In this document: positions 1 to 7,645 of the stretch, piece by piece | How positions within the stretch are numbered: position 1 is the first letter of the stretch | How the letters are laid out: the number at the start of each line of letters is the position of its first letter | DNA from: Oscillospiraceae bacterium | GTDB taxonomy: Bacteria; Bacillota; Clostridia; Oscillospirales; Acutalibacteraceae | NCBI GenBank assembly: GCA_015066005.1 | Contig: SVPF01000013.1 | Location: 1-55,568, forward strand | Direction of reading: 5' to 3' | DNA: 55,568 bases | The notes under the pieces: model-generated | Seen by the model: the letters and a program-made list of their open reading frames with translations, nothing else | Told to the model about the DNA's origin: nothing | Databases searched by the model: none | Made by a program: the position numbers and the translations under genes

Positions 1-1
1 C

Positions 2-541
2 GTCGCATATGCGAAAAAATGGTATAAAAAGCGAAATAAATATTATTATAGTTATAGCACAAATTGTGCAAACTTTGTTTCGCAAAGTCTTTTGAGCGGT
101 GGAATAAAGATGAATGAAGCTTGGCATTCCTATAAAGAATTCAATTTAACAAAGCATTTATGGGATCCGAGGTCTATTATTTCTCATAATTATTGGTACG
201 ATTGGGATGTAGCAGAAGCATGGAGATTGGCTCAAAAACAATATGACTACTTTAGCGATGAGGATAATGGCTTTATCAATGGAGAAGTTATTAAAATCAG
301 TAATGTTGATGATATTTCTAATATAATAAAAGAAAACGATATTAAAAAAGGCGATCTTTTATATTGGTCTAGCGACTCTGGTAAATCCGTACATCATGCA
401 ACGATGATATCTAGTGTTACAGAAGATGATATTTTATATACCGGAAATACAAGTAGTAGATTTGACGCTTCGTTGAGTAAAGCTCTAAAAAATGAGACTG
501 TTCTAATAGTCCGAATTAATGATTTCATTATGGAGGAATAA
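2..541 (+). CDS. Amidase_6-type papain-like domain, 5' end outside window
   Basis: The reading frame is open from base 2, so the gene starts upstream of the window; the first in-frame start-like codon (TTG at 92) lies inside the domain and is not the real start. The 5' stretch encodes NCANFVSQSL followed by SGGIKMNEAWHS, which fits the putative amidase domain (Amidase_6, PF12671), with the Cys of NCANF as probable nucleophile. The later segment GDLLYWSSDSGKSVHHATM carries the His expected of a papain-like fold. In clostridia this domain occurs as a cell-wall amidase and also as the C-terminal tip of Rhs proteins. An Rhs module follows directly, so a toxin tip of an upstream Rhs protein is my preferred reading, but that is inference. 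The domain is fairly sure; the parent protein is unknown. Confidence 0.75.
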   Translation, partial: VAYAKKWYKKRNKYYYSYSTNCANFVSQSLLSGGIKMNEAWHSYKEFNLTKHLWDPRSIISHNYWYDWDVAEAWRLAQKQYDYFSDEDNGFINGEVIKISNVDDISNIIKENDIKKGDLLYWSSDSGKSVHHATMISSVTEDDILYTGNTSSRFDASLSKALKNETVLIVRINDFIMEE

Positions 542-544
542 TTA

Positions 545-946
545 ATGAAAATATTAAATAAGTGGATGATTTTTTGTTTAGGTATAGTAGTTGCTATGGG
601 TGCTATGGGATTGATATATGGAATAATGGTGCTTTCAACGAATGGTATATATCAGTATGTTCAGCAAGTGATAACAAAACAAGTTATAATTACTGATGGC
701 AATGATCCTCTTTCTTATTTTTCTAATGATTCTAAGTTACAGAATGCCGCATACTCCAAATTCGAATTCAAACGCAAAAACATTTGGCATAATTTTAGAG
801 AAGGACAAATGACTATTGTATTTTCGGAAAATATTTTTGATAATAATGATAGTTTGATTCATCAGTTTGAAAACATAGAAGTGATTATTTATATAAAAAT
901 ACAAAATGGTGAATGGGTTGTAACTAATCTCAAAAGAGTGATATGA
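545..946 (+). CDS. small membrane-anchored protein, possible immunity partner
   Basis: 133 residues starting 3 nt after the amidase-domain stop, with GGAGG upstream of the ATG. Residues about 8-30 form one strong hydrophobic segment (IFCLGIVVAMGAMGLIYGIM), followed by an extracytoplasmic-looking domain rich in Asn, Ile and aromatic residues. I do not recognise a family. Its position directly behind a possible Rhs or wall-acting toxin tip, and its membrane anchoring, are what an immunity protein against a periplasm/wall-acting amidase would show. This is context only. A REP-like palindrome and a shared terminator module follow. Confidence 0.6.
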   Translation: MKILNKWMIFCLGIVVAMGAMGLIYGIMVLSTNGIYQYVQQVITKQVIITDGNDPLSYFSNDSKLQNAAYSKFEFKRKNIWHNFREGQMTIVFSENIFDNNDSLIHQFENIEVIIYIKIQNGEWVVTNLKRVI

Positions 947-1023
947 ATAGAACATAGGGTGACGTTTCTCTATCTTAATAAGAATCATTAAAGGTTTCAT
1001 TCTCTAAGACTCCTTTCTAATGT

Positions 1024-1146
1024 GGAGACAAGGGGACGGTTAGCGTGAGAGTATACTATATATGTTAAAAATATTTTTAAAAATCTATATATAGGCTCTC
1101 ATGCCGTTGTGTGTGATGACAAATCATGCGGGGTTCTCTTGTCTCC
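1024..1146. repeat. REP/MITE-like long palindrome with GGGGACGGTT motif
   Basis: A nearly full-length imperfect palindrome of about 123 nt. Outer arms GGAGACAAG (1024-1032) and CTTGTCTCC (1138-1146) pair, and further in ACGG/CCGT, GTGAGAG/CTCTCAT and TATATATG/CTATATATA also pair. It carries the GGGGACGGTT core seen at 4523, 4939 and, variant, 13075. Such GGGGACGGTT palindromes are widespread in Firmicutes and resemble REP sequences moved by IS200-like Y1 (RAYT) transposases; no such transposase is in this window. It fills most of the otherwise gene-free stretch 947-1242. Confidence 0.7.
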
Positions 1147-1212
1147 TATTGGAAATATGATTTTCTATATTTAAAATAATAGTTAACATTAAAAAATCCT
1201 CCTTTTAAAAAG

Positions 1213-1242
1213 AGCGGTTGGTGTAAAAGCCAACCGCTTTTT
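1213..1242 (+). terminator. intrinsic terminator, copy 1 of a repeated terminator module
   Basis: Stem AGCGGTTGG / CCAACCGCT with loop TGTAAAAG followed by a T run. It sits in a conserved block (about 1190-1247) that begins AATCCTCCTTTTAAA and ends TTTTTGCATA. The same block recurs at 4588, 6184 and, variant loop, 13143. Here the block runs straight into the middle of an Rhs coding sequence. Confidence 0.85.
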
Positions 1243-1263
1243 GCATACACCCCGCTCGGTAAG

Positions 1264-3594
1264 GTGTGGACAGCGGTAGATTCAATGAATCACCGACAGG
1301 AATATTTATATAACTCGCGCGGTTATAATACCGATGTTAAAGATGCAAATAACTGCACAAGCCACGCCGAATATGATTACTTTGGCAATATAACAAAGCT
1401 TACGGGACCAATGGGTGGTATGATTAACTATACCTATGACCAAATGGGCAGACTTATTGCCGAAACAACCTCGTCAGGCGGTAGTATAACTTACGGATAT
1501 AATGCCCTTAACGTTAAAGAACAGCTTACTAATGCCAGAGGTCAGGTGAGAAGATATTTCTATGATGCGGCAGGCAGAATTACAGGCTTTGTCGGTGAGG
1601 AGGATACCGTAAGCTATACCTATGACCAAAACGGTAACGTTTTAACCGTGGCTGACAGCAAGGGTGTAATCAGGCGTGAATATGATGCGCTTAACCGTGT
1701 CACCAAATATACCGACACCTTTGGTAAGGTTATTTGCTATGAATATGATGCGGTAGGCAACCTTAAACGTCTTGTTTACCCTGATAATACCTCGGTTAGT
1801 TATGATTATGACGAAAACAATAACCTTTTAACCGTTACGGACTGGGCAAACAGGGTTACACGCTATACCTATGACGAAAACAACCGTGTTGTAGGTGTTG
1901 TTAAACCCGACGGCAGTATTACAACCACCGTTTACGACAATAAGCAGCGTATTGACTCTACTGTTGAAAGAACAGCGGCGGGTCAGGTTATTACAGGCTT
2001 TGAATATACCTACGATAATTTGTCGAGAATTGTCGAGGAAAAGCATCTTGCAGAAAACGTTAAAATGTGCTATACTTATGATAGCTTAAACCGAGTAACC
2101 AAGCGACAGGTTATTAGCCTTGGTTGTGACTGTGTGTTGTCTGAAGAAAACTACACATACGATGCAGCGGGCAATATTACAGATGCACCTGATAGTTGCT
2201 TTATCTATGATAACAACAACCGCCTTACAACCTTTAACGGTAATGCGGTAAGCTATGACCTTGACGGTAATATGTTATCTGACGGTTGTGCTACGTTTGA
2301 ATATGACTCTGCAAACCGATTACTTAAAGCAGACAGTCACACATATACTTATAATGCGGAAGATGTTCGTATCCGTAACCTTTGCAGTGATGCTGACACA
2401 ACCTACACTTACAACACAAACTGTAAGTTAAGCCAGTTGCTAACCAAAACAACAAACGGCATTACAACCAAGTATGTTTACGGCAACGGTCTTATTGGCG
2501 AAGAAAAGTGTGGCGAATTTAAGACATATCACTTTGACTTTAGAGGAAGCACAGTTGCAATTACCGACCAGTATGGCAACATTACCGACACCTTTAAGTA
2601 TGATACTTACGGTAACTTGACTGAAAGAACGGGCAACAGCTTTGTAATCTTCGGCTACAACGGTCGCGACGGCGTAATAACCGACAAAAACGGTCTTATC
2701 TATATGCGCGCAAGGTACTACTCCCCTGCTATGCGCCGTTTTATCAACGCCGATATTATCCACGGTCAAATTTCCGATTCAACCTCACTTAACCGTTATT
2801 CCTATGTTAACGGCAACCCAGTTTCCTTTGTTGACCCGTTTGGGTTGGCACCAGATATAGGAGGAAGAGGGGGAGTTCCTGATATTTTTAAAAAAATTGA
2901 GCAAGAAAGGCTTATAAAGAAAATTCAAAATTTTAAAAGACGCCAAGAAAGTATTAAAAAATTACCGGGATTATTAAATTATATACTAGATAACATAACT
3001 TTTGATGCATCATTGACACAAACAATACAACTTCCTTTGGGGTTTGAGTTGAGTTATTCTGTAACACAATCATTGGGGGATGGATATACAAATATTGAGT
3101 TATTGAATTTTGCTAATGGGCAAAAAGAGTTTTTGAGTGCAGTTGCTTTATCTAGCGATGATTTTGAGGCGGGTGTTTCATTAGATGGAACTTACGCTGA
3201 ATGTTCTGTTGAAATCAATGATAAAACCAGTTTATCGGCATCTCTTATAATGGGACAGTATGCATCTATCGGTGCTGGATTTTCGATTACTACGAAGGTT
3301 GATGATTATAATGAAGTTACAACATCAATGTCTCTAGTCAAGAAACCTTTTGAAACCTTCGATTCCAAAAAAGTATTAGAATCTGCTCAAACAGTTGCAT
3401 TAGCGGTAGGTATATCTTCTTTTATTGTAGGCGTAACATTAGCAGAGGATGTCTTTACAAATGGTGTAGGTGTATATAATGATCTCCCAGCATTTATGGT
3501 ATTAAAAGATTCTATTGATCAACTGATTAATATGTATAATAATGTATTGTCTCAGACACAAATTCAACAAAATATACTAAAACCTTGCTATTGA
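1264..3594 (+). CDS. Rhs-repeat protein, N-terminally truncated, with variable C-terminal tip
   Basis: 776 residues. Residues 1-465 are YD/RHS repeats (many YTYDxxGN and YDxxNRL units), and about 465-530 is the Rhs core (YMRARYYSPAMRRFINADI, NRYSYVNGNPVSFVDPFGL), after which the tip begins. The frame is open upstream to 1183, reading ...AYTPLGKVW without a start, signal peptide or N-terminal domain. The gene is therefore a displaced 3' module joined to a terminator, and the GTG at 1264 is only nominal. The tip (about 531-776) drops in GC. It has an amphipathic N-terminal helix region, a long beta-rich stretch and a hydrophobic segment TVALAVGISSFIVGVTLA; it matches no toxin I know. The downstream membrane protein could be its immunity partner. 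Expression probably needs recombination into a full-length Rhs gene. Confidence 0.85.
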   Translation: MWTAVDSMNHRQEYLYNSRGYNTDVKDANNCTSHAEYDYFGNITKLTGPMGGMINYTYDQMGRLIAETTSSGGSITYGYNALNVKEQLTNARGQVRRYFYDAAGRITGFVGEEDTVSYTYDQNGNVLTVADSKGVIRREYDALNRVTKYTDTFGKVICYEYDAVGNLKRLVYPDNTSVSYDYDENNNLLTVTDWANRVTRYTYDENNRVVGVVKPDGSITTTVYDNKQRIDSTVERTAAGQVITGFEYTYDNLSRIVEEKHLAENVKMCYTYDSLNRVTKRQVISLGCDCVLSEENYTYDAAGNITDAPDSCFIYDNNNRLTTFNGNAVSYDLDGNMLSDGCATFEYDSANRLLKADSHTYTYNAEDVRIRNLCSDADTTYTYNTNCKLSQLLTKTTNGITTKYVYGNGLIGEEKCGEFKTYHFDFRGSTVAITDQYGNITDTFKYDTYGNLTERTGNSFVIFGYNGRDGVITDKNGLIYMRARYYSPAMRRFINADIIHGQISDSTSLNRYSYVNGNPVSFVDPFGLAPDIGGRGGVPDIFKKIEQERLIKKIQNFKRRQESIKKLPGLLNYILDNITFDASLTQTIQLPLGFELSYSVTQSLGDGYTNIELLNFANGQKEFLSAVALSSDDFEAGVSLDGTYAECSVEINDKTSLSASLIMGQYASIGAGFSITTKVDDYNEVTTSMSLVKKPFETFDSKKVLESAQTVALAVGISSFIVGVTLAEDVFTNGVGVYNDLPAFMVLKDSIDQLINMYNNVLSQTQIQQNILKPCY

Positions 3595-3655
3595 ATTAAT
3601 TAGCTTTTAAAAGCTCATTTACAAAATGATTTTTTCCTGTTAAGGAGCGTTGGCT

Positions 3656-4498
3656 ATGTCTATAAAGTACTGTAAAACATGTGGTACAACTGTCTCAAAT
3701 TCGGACGAGTTTTGTCCGGAATGCGGTTGTCGTTGTAATTACATTTCTAAAAGCCGTTCAAAAAGTATTTTTAAAAGCTGTATTATTCCATTTGCATTTG
3801 CTATTTGGTATATTATAACCAACGTTTTTATTGCACCCAATTATAACGGCATATATTTAGTGTGTTTTTCAGCTTTAATTTCGATAGGCTTAGATATTTT
3901 ATCATTTTTTAAGAAAAAATTTAATAATAAAAATATTCTTAGCATAGTTATTTCTATTTCAGCGGTTGCAATTGTACTACTTTTTAATCATTGTAACTTT
4001 CTTACCTTCAAAATTCCAAACAGCAAATTTCAAAAATTATTTTCAATAAGTGCATCTGGGTTTATCGATACTAAAGGCAGTGGAACAGTGCTTGATGGTA
4101 AATTTGCTTTTGCGAAGCAAACTAAAGATGGCACAGTTATTATTAAAATGTCCAACGAACAAAAAGATGAGTTTTTAGCACAATGTGCAACCGAAATATC
4201 AAAATCAAGAAATGATGATATTTATATTTCAACGAGTTTCAATGAAATACAAGTGAAATTATACCAAGAAAATCTAATTACTGATACAATGTCCGCTGCA
4301 ACTACAATACATTATTGTTATTTATATCAGTTGTTTAACAACCCCAAAAATAATGCTGATAATATTTCAGTTAATTATATATTATTAGATGGTTCAACAG
4401 GTAAAGAATTGTATAGTAGTAAGGTTTTTATTGATGACAATCCAAAAAAATTTCATATAACGAAAGACGAATTATCATCAAAATGGGATGATAGGTAA
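3656..4498 (+). CDS. zinc-ribbon membrane protein, candidate immunity protein of the Rhs tip
   Basis: 280 residues from the ATG at 3656, with AAGGAGCG 8 nt upstream; a TTG two codons earlier is poorer. The N-terminus has a CxxC-N13-CxxC zinc ribbon (KYCKTCG, DEFCPECG), then three hydrophobic segments at about residues 43-65, 70-88 and 98-115, then a roughly 165-residue hydrophilic domain. Zinc-ribbon plus membrane layouts are common in Firmicutes and say little about function. Its place 55 nt after the Rhs tip, and its membrane location opposite a tip with a hydrophobic segment, suggest immunity to a membrane-acting toxin. This is inferred from position only. Confidence 0.65.
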   Translation: MSIKYCKTCGTTVSNSDEFCPECGCRCNYISKSRSKSIFKSCIIPFAFAIWYIITNVFIAPNYNGIYLVCFSALISIGLDILSFFKKKFNNKNILSIVISISAVAIVLLFNHCNFLTFKIPNSKFQKLFSISASGFIDTKGSGTVLDGKFAFAKQTKDGTVIIKMSNEQKDEFLAQCATEISKSRNDDIYISTSFNEIQVKLYQENLITDTMSAATTIHYCYLYQLFNNPKNNADNISVNYILLDGSTGKELYSSKVFIDDNPKKFHITKDELSSKWDDR

Positions 4499-4522
4499 GA
4501 GGAGACAAAGTAAGACAGAAGT

Positions 4523-4547
4523 AAGACAGGGGACGGTTCTGTGTCTT
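4523..4547. repeat. short GGGGACGGTT palindromic element
   Basis: AAGACA (4523-4528) and TGTCTT (4542-4547) flank GGGGACGGTTC. Partial copies of the same arm (GGAGACAAAG at 4501, TAAGACAG at 4511) lie directly upstream, suggesting nested or decayed copies. It shares its core with 1024-1146 and 4939-4965. Confidence 0.65.
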
Positions 4548-4587
4548 GATAAAATAGTTTTCATTTAAAATCCTCCTTTTAAAGCGG

Positions 4588-4616
4588 GCGGTTGGTGTAA
4601 AAGCCAACCGCTTTTT
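4588..4616 (+). terminator. intrinsic terminator, copy 2 of the repeated module
   Basis: GCGGTTGG / CCAACCGC with loop TGTAAAAG and five T. The block AAAATAGTTTTCATTTAAAA-TCCTCCTTTTAAA precedes it, and it again runs directly into Rhs core sequence at GCATACACC, exactly as in copy 1. Confidence 0.85.
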
Positions 4617-4938
4617 GCATACACCCCGCTCGGTAAGGTGTGGACAGCGGTAGATTCAATGAATCACCGACAGGAATATTTATATAACTCGCGCGGTTAT
4701 AATACCGATGTTAAAGATGCAAATAACTGCACCAGCCACGCAGAATATGATTACTTTGGCAATATAACAAAGCTTACGGGACCAATGGGCAGTATGATTA
4801 ACTATACCTATGACCAAATGGGCAGACTTATTGCCGAAACAACCTCGTCAGGCGGTAGTATAACTTACGGATATAACGCACTTAACGTTAAAGAACAGCT
4901 TACCAATGCCAGAGGTCAGGTGAGAAAATATTTCTATA
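4617..4938 (+). pseudogene. broken Rhs core fragment, duplicate of 1243-1564
   Basis: About 320 nt nearly identical to the first part of the Rhs gene at 1243-1564, with only a handful of substitutions (for example GGS for GGM after GPM, and VRKYF for VRRYF). It begins at the same terminator junction. It is cut off inside the YFYDAAGR repeat, at TTTCTAT, by the palindromic element at 4939; the frame then stops within a few codons at 4973. It has no core motif or tip of its own. I read it as the decayed 5' part of a second orphan Rhs module, or as homology left for recombination between modules. Confidence 0.85.
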
Positions 4939-4965
4939 CAAGACAGGGGACGGTTCTATGTCTTG
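4939..4965. repeat. GGGGACGGTT palindromic element inserted in the Rhs fragment
   Basis: CAAGACA (4939-4945) and TGTCTTG (4959-4965) surround GGGGACGGTTCTA. It interrupts the Rhs reading frame exactly after TTTCTAT, so the insertion or recombination point is visible by comparison with the intact copy at about 1558-1563. Confidence 0.75.
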
Positions 4966-4989
4966 ACGGTTAACTTCTTAATTTATGGG

Positions 4990-5017
4990 GCGGTAGGCGA
5001 AAGTCTACCGCTTTTTT
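4990..5017 (+). terminator. intrinsic terminator
   Basis: GCGGTAG / CTACCGC hairpin with a GCGAAAGT loop followed by six T. It is related in style to the repeated module but different in sequence. It separates the Rhs fragment from the regulated promoter at 5044. Confidence 0.8.
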
Positions 5018-5043
5018 ATTAAATTTTGCAAAACTTTTTTAAC

Positions 5044-5077
5044 AGTGACAAAAACTGTCACCATTTACATTTATACT
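5044..5077 (+). promoter_or_regulatory. shared operator-promoter A (TGACA-N5-TGTCA-N11-TATACT)
   Basis: AGTGACA AAAAC TGTCACC palindrome with its right half ending 11 nt before the -10 box TATACT (5072-5077). GTGACA lies 21 nt before the -10, too far for an ordinary -35. The same geometry recurs at 8277, 10014 and 13190. It would drive the BtrH-like gene at 5141. Confidence 0.7.
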
Positions 5078-5140
5078 TAAAATACAATGAATAGAGCTTT
5101 TAAACTAGAAACAACATAAAAACAAACGAGGTAATAAAAA

Positions 5141-6130
5141 TTGAAAATAGAACTTGAATTACTAGAGCCAATGTATAGTACATATCACCATTACGGTGCA
5201 AGTACAGCGATTATTAAATCAAATCCTACAATTAAAAACTGGTATTTAAATAACGCAATAAATCTGTATTGTTCTACTAGATTTACAAGGGGATATACTA
5301 CTCCGGAATTGGGAATTTGTAATGCTCATTGGCAGCAAAATGATATTTTTGAAATCAAAAATTATCCTTTTACTCATATTACTGGATGCACAAATACAGT
5401 TATTCATAATTTGTTGAACGATGGATATTACGTTTACTTTAACGGCGTAGATGATTATTACATAAAAGGTAAAACATGGTATAAAGAACAACACTTTATT
5501 CATAACGGTTTAATTTGCGGTTATGACACAGTGGAAAAAACATATTGTATTTATGCCTATAATAGCAAATGGAAATATGAAAGGTTTTGGACACCCCAAA
5601 AATGTTTTGACAAAGGAAGATTATACGCTAAAAAACAAGGTGCTAAAGGTGGACTATGGGCGCTTAAACCAAAATCTGATATAATAAATTTTTCTATCAA
5701 TGATGTTTGTAAAGAAATCAGTAAATATTTAGACTCAAATATGTCTAAATATCCGGAAGATAAATGTTGGTCAGTTTACGGTATAGTAGTGCATGAGTAT
5801 ATCGCAAAATATATGGATAAACTATATGATGGTTCAATACCGTATGAGCGTATGGACCGACGTGTGTTTCGCTTAATTTGGGAACATAAAAGAGTTATGC
5901 TTGAGATAATTGGAAAAATTGAACAAGAGTTAATGTTGGGTAATGAAATCAGTAAGAAATATAAATTGCTAGTATCCGAAGCAGACACAATGCGTATGTT
6001 ATACGCTTCTCATCACATGAAGCGTCGTGATGCGGTATTACCAATAATAAAAAAGAAATTATTGAAGTTAATGGATGAAGAAAAGAAATTACTAACATTA
6101 CTTATTGAAAAAATAGAGGGAAAAGTTTGA
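5141..6130 (+). CDS. BtrH N-terminal-like protein
   Basis: 329 residues from a TTG start 8 nt after GAGGT. Residues about 80-175 carry the pattern GYYVYFNGVDDYYIKG...HFIHNGLICGYD, as in the BtrH N-terminal domain (PF14399, papain-like fold, first seen in butirosin biosynthesis and common in clostridial natural-product and accessory loci). The C-terminal part (about 190-329) is helical and Lys/Glu rich. There is no signal peptide. It is a single-gene unit behind promoter A and ends at a terminator of the repeated module. BtrH itself is an acyltransferase; whether this protein acylates anything is unknown. The domain call is moderate and rests on the motif pattern. Confidence 0.6.
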   Translation: MKIELELLEPMYSTYHHYGASTAIIKSNPTIKNWYLNNAINLYCSTRFTRGYTTPELGICNAHWQQNDIFEIKNYPFTHITGCTNTVIHNLLNDGYYVYFNGVDDYYIKGKTWYKEQHFIHNGLICGYDTVEKTYCIYAYNSKWKYERFWTPQKCFDKGRLYAKKQGAKGGLWALKPKSDIINFSINDVCKEISKYLDSNMSKYPEDKCWSVYGIVVHEYIAKYMDKLYDGSIPYERMDRRVFRLIWEHKRVMLEIIGKIEQELMLGNEISKKYKLLVSEADTMRMLYASHHMKRRDAVLPIIKKKLLKLMDEEKKLLTLLIEKIEGKV

Positions 6131-6183
6131 AGGTATGCTATGTCAGCAAATTGAGTTTTCATCTGAAATCATCCTTTTAAGAG

Positions 6184-6213
6184 AGCGGTTGGTGTAAAAG
6201 CCAACCGCTTTTT
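6184..6213 (+). terminator. intrinsic terminator, copy 3 of the repeated module
   Basis: AGCGGTTGG / CCAACCGCT, loop TGTAAAAG, then T4. The conserved block (GAGTTTTCATCTGAAATC-ATCCTTTTAA) starts at about 6150 and homology ends after TTTTTGCATA, which is also where Rhs sequence begins in copies 1 and 2. Confidence 0.85.
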
Positions 6214-6269
6214 GCATAATGCTACAGTTTATAATGCAAATAAAATTGGAAAAAATTTCATATTTTCTA

Positions 6270-6324
6270 TTGACAAGGCATATAATACGTGTTATAATGT
6301 TCACAAATCAGCGAACAGGCGAAC
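6270..6324 (+). promoter_or_regulatory. promoter and operator of the XRE/ImmA operon
   Basis: TTGACA (6270-6275), 17 nt, TATAAT (6293-6298): a consensus sigma-A promoter. An operator overlaps the end of the -10 and the start point: TGTTCAC (6298-6304), N6, GCGAACA (6311-6317), followed at once by a third half-site GGCGAAC (6318-6324). The same three-part site occurs at 7601-7627. The overlap implies autorepression, most likely by the XRE protein encoded next. Confidence 0.85.
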
Positions 6325-6411
6325 GGTTTGTTTGGTGTAAATATCGCAATAGGTGAATTACAATTAAATATTTTTGCCGAGAATTAAAAAAGAACGGAGT
6401 GTTAAAATAAA

Positions 6412-6786
6412 ATGAAAGAAAATAACTTGCCGTTTGGCGAGTATGTTAAGCAAAGGCGAGAACAGCTTGGAAAAACTATGAGAGGCTTTGCTGCTGAGGT
6501 GGAAATTTCCCCTGCTTATTTATGTGATATTGAAAACGGTAACCGTAAAGCACCTGAAAGATTTTTAGAAAAATTCGTTTCTGCTTTGGCAATTACTGAA
6601 CCTGAAGAAATTAACGGTTTTTATGACCTTGCCGGAGTTAGCAAAAACGGACAACATAGCGATATTAATACATATATTGATGCTCTCCCTTCCGCCAGAA
6701 TGGCGCTTCGTACAGCTAAAGATAACAACTTTACAGATGATGATTGGCAAGAGCTTATTAAGATTATTAAAGAAAAGAAATTATAG
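6412..6786 (+). CDS. XRE-family HTH repressor (ImmR-like)
   Basis: 124 residues with a GGAGTG ribosome-binding site. Residues about 8-65 form a Cro/CI helix-turn-helix (EYVKQRREQLGKTMRGFAAE, then EISPAYLCDIENGNRKAP). The C-terminal half is a short helical tail that may dimerise or contact the protease. The next gene, 21 nt on, is an ImmA/IrrE metallopeptidase. The pair matches the ImmR/ImmA layout of integrative elements, in which the peptidase cleaves the repressor to switch the element on. The TGTTCRC-N6-GYGAACA sites over its own promoter and before the Com-like gene are likely targets. Confidence 0.85.
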   Translation: MKENNLPFGEYVKQRREQLGKTMRGFAAEVEISPAYLCDIENGNRKAPERFLEKFVSALAITEPEEINGFYDLAGVSKNGQHSDINTYIDALPSARMALRTAKDNNFTDDDWQELIKIIKEKKL

Positions 6787-6807
6787 ATTTGTAAAGGGTG
6801 TTTTTTA

Positions 6808-7557
6808 ATGCAGTTGAATTTTCCAAAAAAAGAAAACGGAATGTATATTTTATCAAGAGATGATATTGATTGTATAGCAACTGCTATTTTGAAAAAGTAT
6901 TATCCTCAAAATTTAGAATCACCTTTACCGCTTAATACAATTGAATTATTAGAAGAACATCTTGGTTTGACTATTAAACGTAAATATATAGGTACTTTAC
7001 GTTCCGGTATATTGGGTTTAATTGTAATGAATGATGATGTAGAAATACCATCGTATGACGACATGTATCGTCCAACCGTGTTACAGGAAACTTATGGCAC
7101 TGTATTGATAAGTCAGCATCTTATTGGTCGTGATAATATTCCAAGAAGACGTTATACCGAAGCACACGAAGGCGCACATTTTATATTACACAGCGACTAT
7201 TATAATCAAGCTAAAACAACTATTGCCAAAAGAAGCAATAACCATCTTGACTATATAGCTTGTCGCCAAGTGGAGATATATAAAGGCCCCCCTAAAAGTG
7301 ATGCAGAATGGATGGAATGGCAGGCAGATAGTCTTGCCGCCTCCTTGTTGATGCCTAAAGATGTTTTTTATAAGTTTGCTAAAAATGTTATTAGGGAAAA
7401 CGGTGTATCTCGTGGTTATTTAATTAACAGTCCATACGCCAACAAAAGACAAGCTATTGATATCATAACCGAAATAGCACAAAAATTTAATGTGTCTTAT
7501 AGAGCAGCTCAAATCAGAATGTTGCATTTGGGGCTTATTAAGGATAATAGTTTTTAA
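6808..7557 (+). CDS. ImmA/IrrE-family metallopeptidase
   Basis: 249 residues. It has the zinc-peptidase helix with HEGAH (in YTEAHEGAHFILHS, about residues 115-128), and a downstream ADSLAASLLMP segment with the Glu/Asp surroundings typical of the DUF955/ImmA family. The N-terminal 100 residues hold the usual helical lead-in. It is co-transcribed with the XRE repressor and is presumably its antirepressor. Cytoplasmic, with no membrane segment. A hairpin with a GCAA tetraloop follows at 7566. Confidence 0.85.
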   Translation: MQLNFPKKENGMYILSRDDIDCIATAILKKYYPQNLESPLPLNTIELLEEHLGLTIKRKYIGTLRSGILGLIVMNDDVEIPSYDDMYRPTVLQETYGTVLISQHLIGRDNIPRRRYTEAHEGAHFILHSDYYNQAKTTIAKRSNNHLDYIACRQVEIYKGPPKSDAEWMEWQADSLAASLLMPKDVFYKFAKNVIRENGVSRGYLINSPYANKRQAIDIITEIAQKFNVSYRAAQIRMLHLGLIKDNSF

Positions 7558-7565
7558 TAATATTA

Positions 7566-7585
7566 ACGGTGAGGCAACTCACCGT
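7566..7585 (+). terminator. hairpin with GCAA tetraloop after the ImmA gene
   Basis: ACGGTGAG / CTCACCGT, an 8-bp perfect stem closed by GCAA. There is no real T run afterwards, so it may be a weak terminator or an mRNA end stabiliser between the ImmA gene and the next operator. Confidence 0.5.
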
Positions 7586-7600
7586 ATATTTAGACTGTAT

Positions 7601-7627
7601 TGTTCGCAATTTTGTGAACAAACGAAC
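7601..7627 (+). promoter_or_regulatory. second XRE-type operator before the Com-like gene
   Basis: TGTTCGC (7601-7607), N6, GTGAACA (7614-7620), then AACGAAC (7621-7627): the same palindrome plus third half-site as at 6298-6324. It lies 18 nt before the start codon at 7646, so repressor binding would block initiation or an unrecognised promoter just upstream. Confidence 0.75.
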
Positions 7628-7645
7628 AAAAGGAGCGTGAAAGCA

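Noticed and set aside
2440-2769. Minus-strand ORFs inside the Rhs gene
   Set aside because: They are antisense shadows of the repetitive YD-repeat coding sequence, without start signals or family patterns.
6298-6324. LexA box at the XRE promoter
   Set aside because: The half-sites are GTTC...GAAC with 8 nt between, the reverse of the LexA order GAAC-N4-GTTC, and the site recurs with the same third half-site, which fits the XRE repressor better.
7490-7645. Longer version of the Com-like protein overlapping the ImmA gene
   Set aside because: No ribosome-binding site at 7490, while AAAGGAGCG fits the ATG at 7646; the extra residues are an out-of-frame shadow of the ImmA gene.
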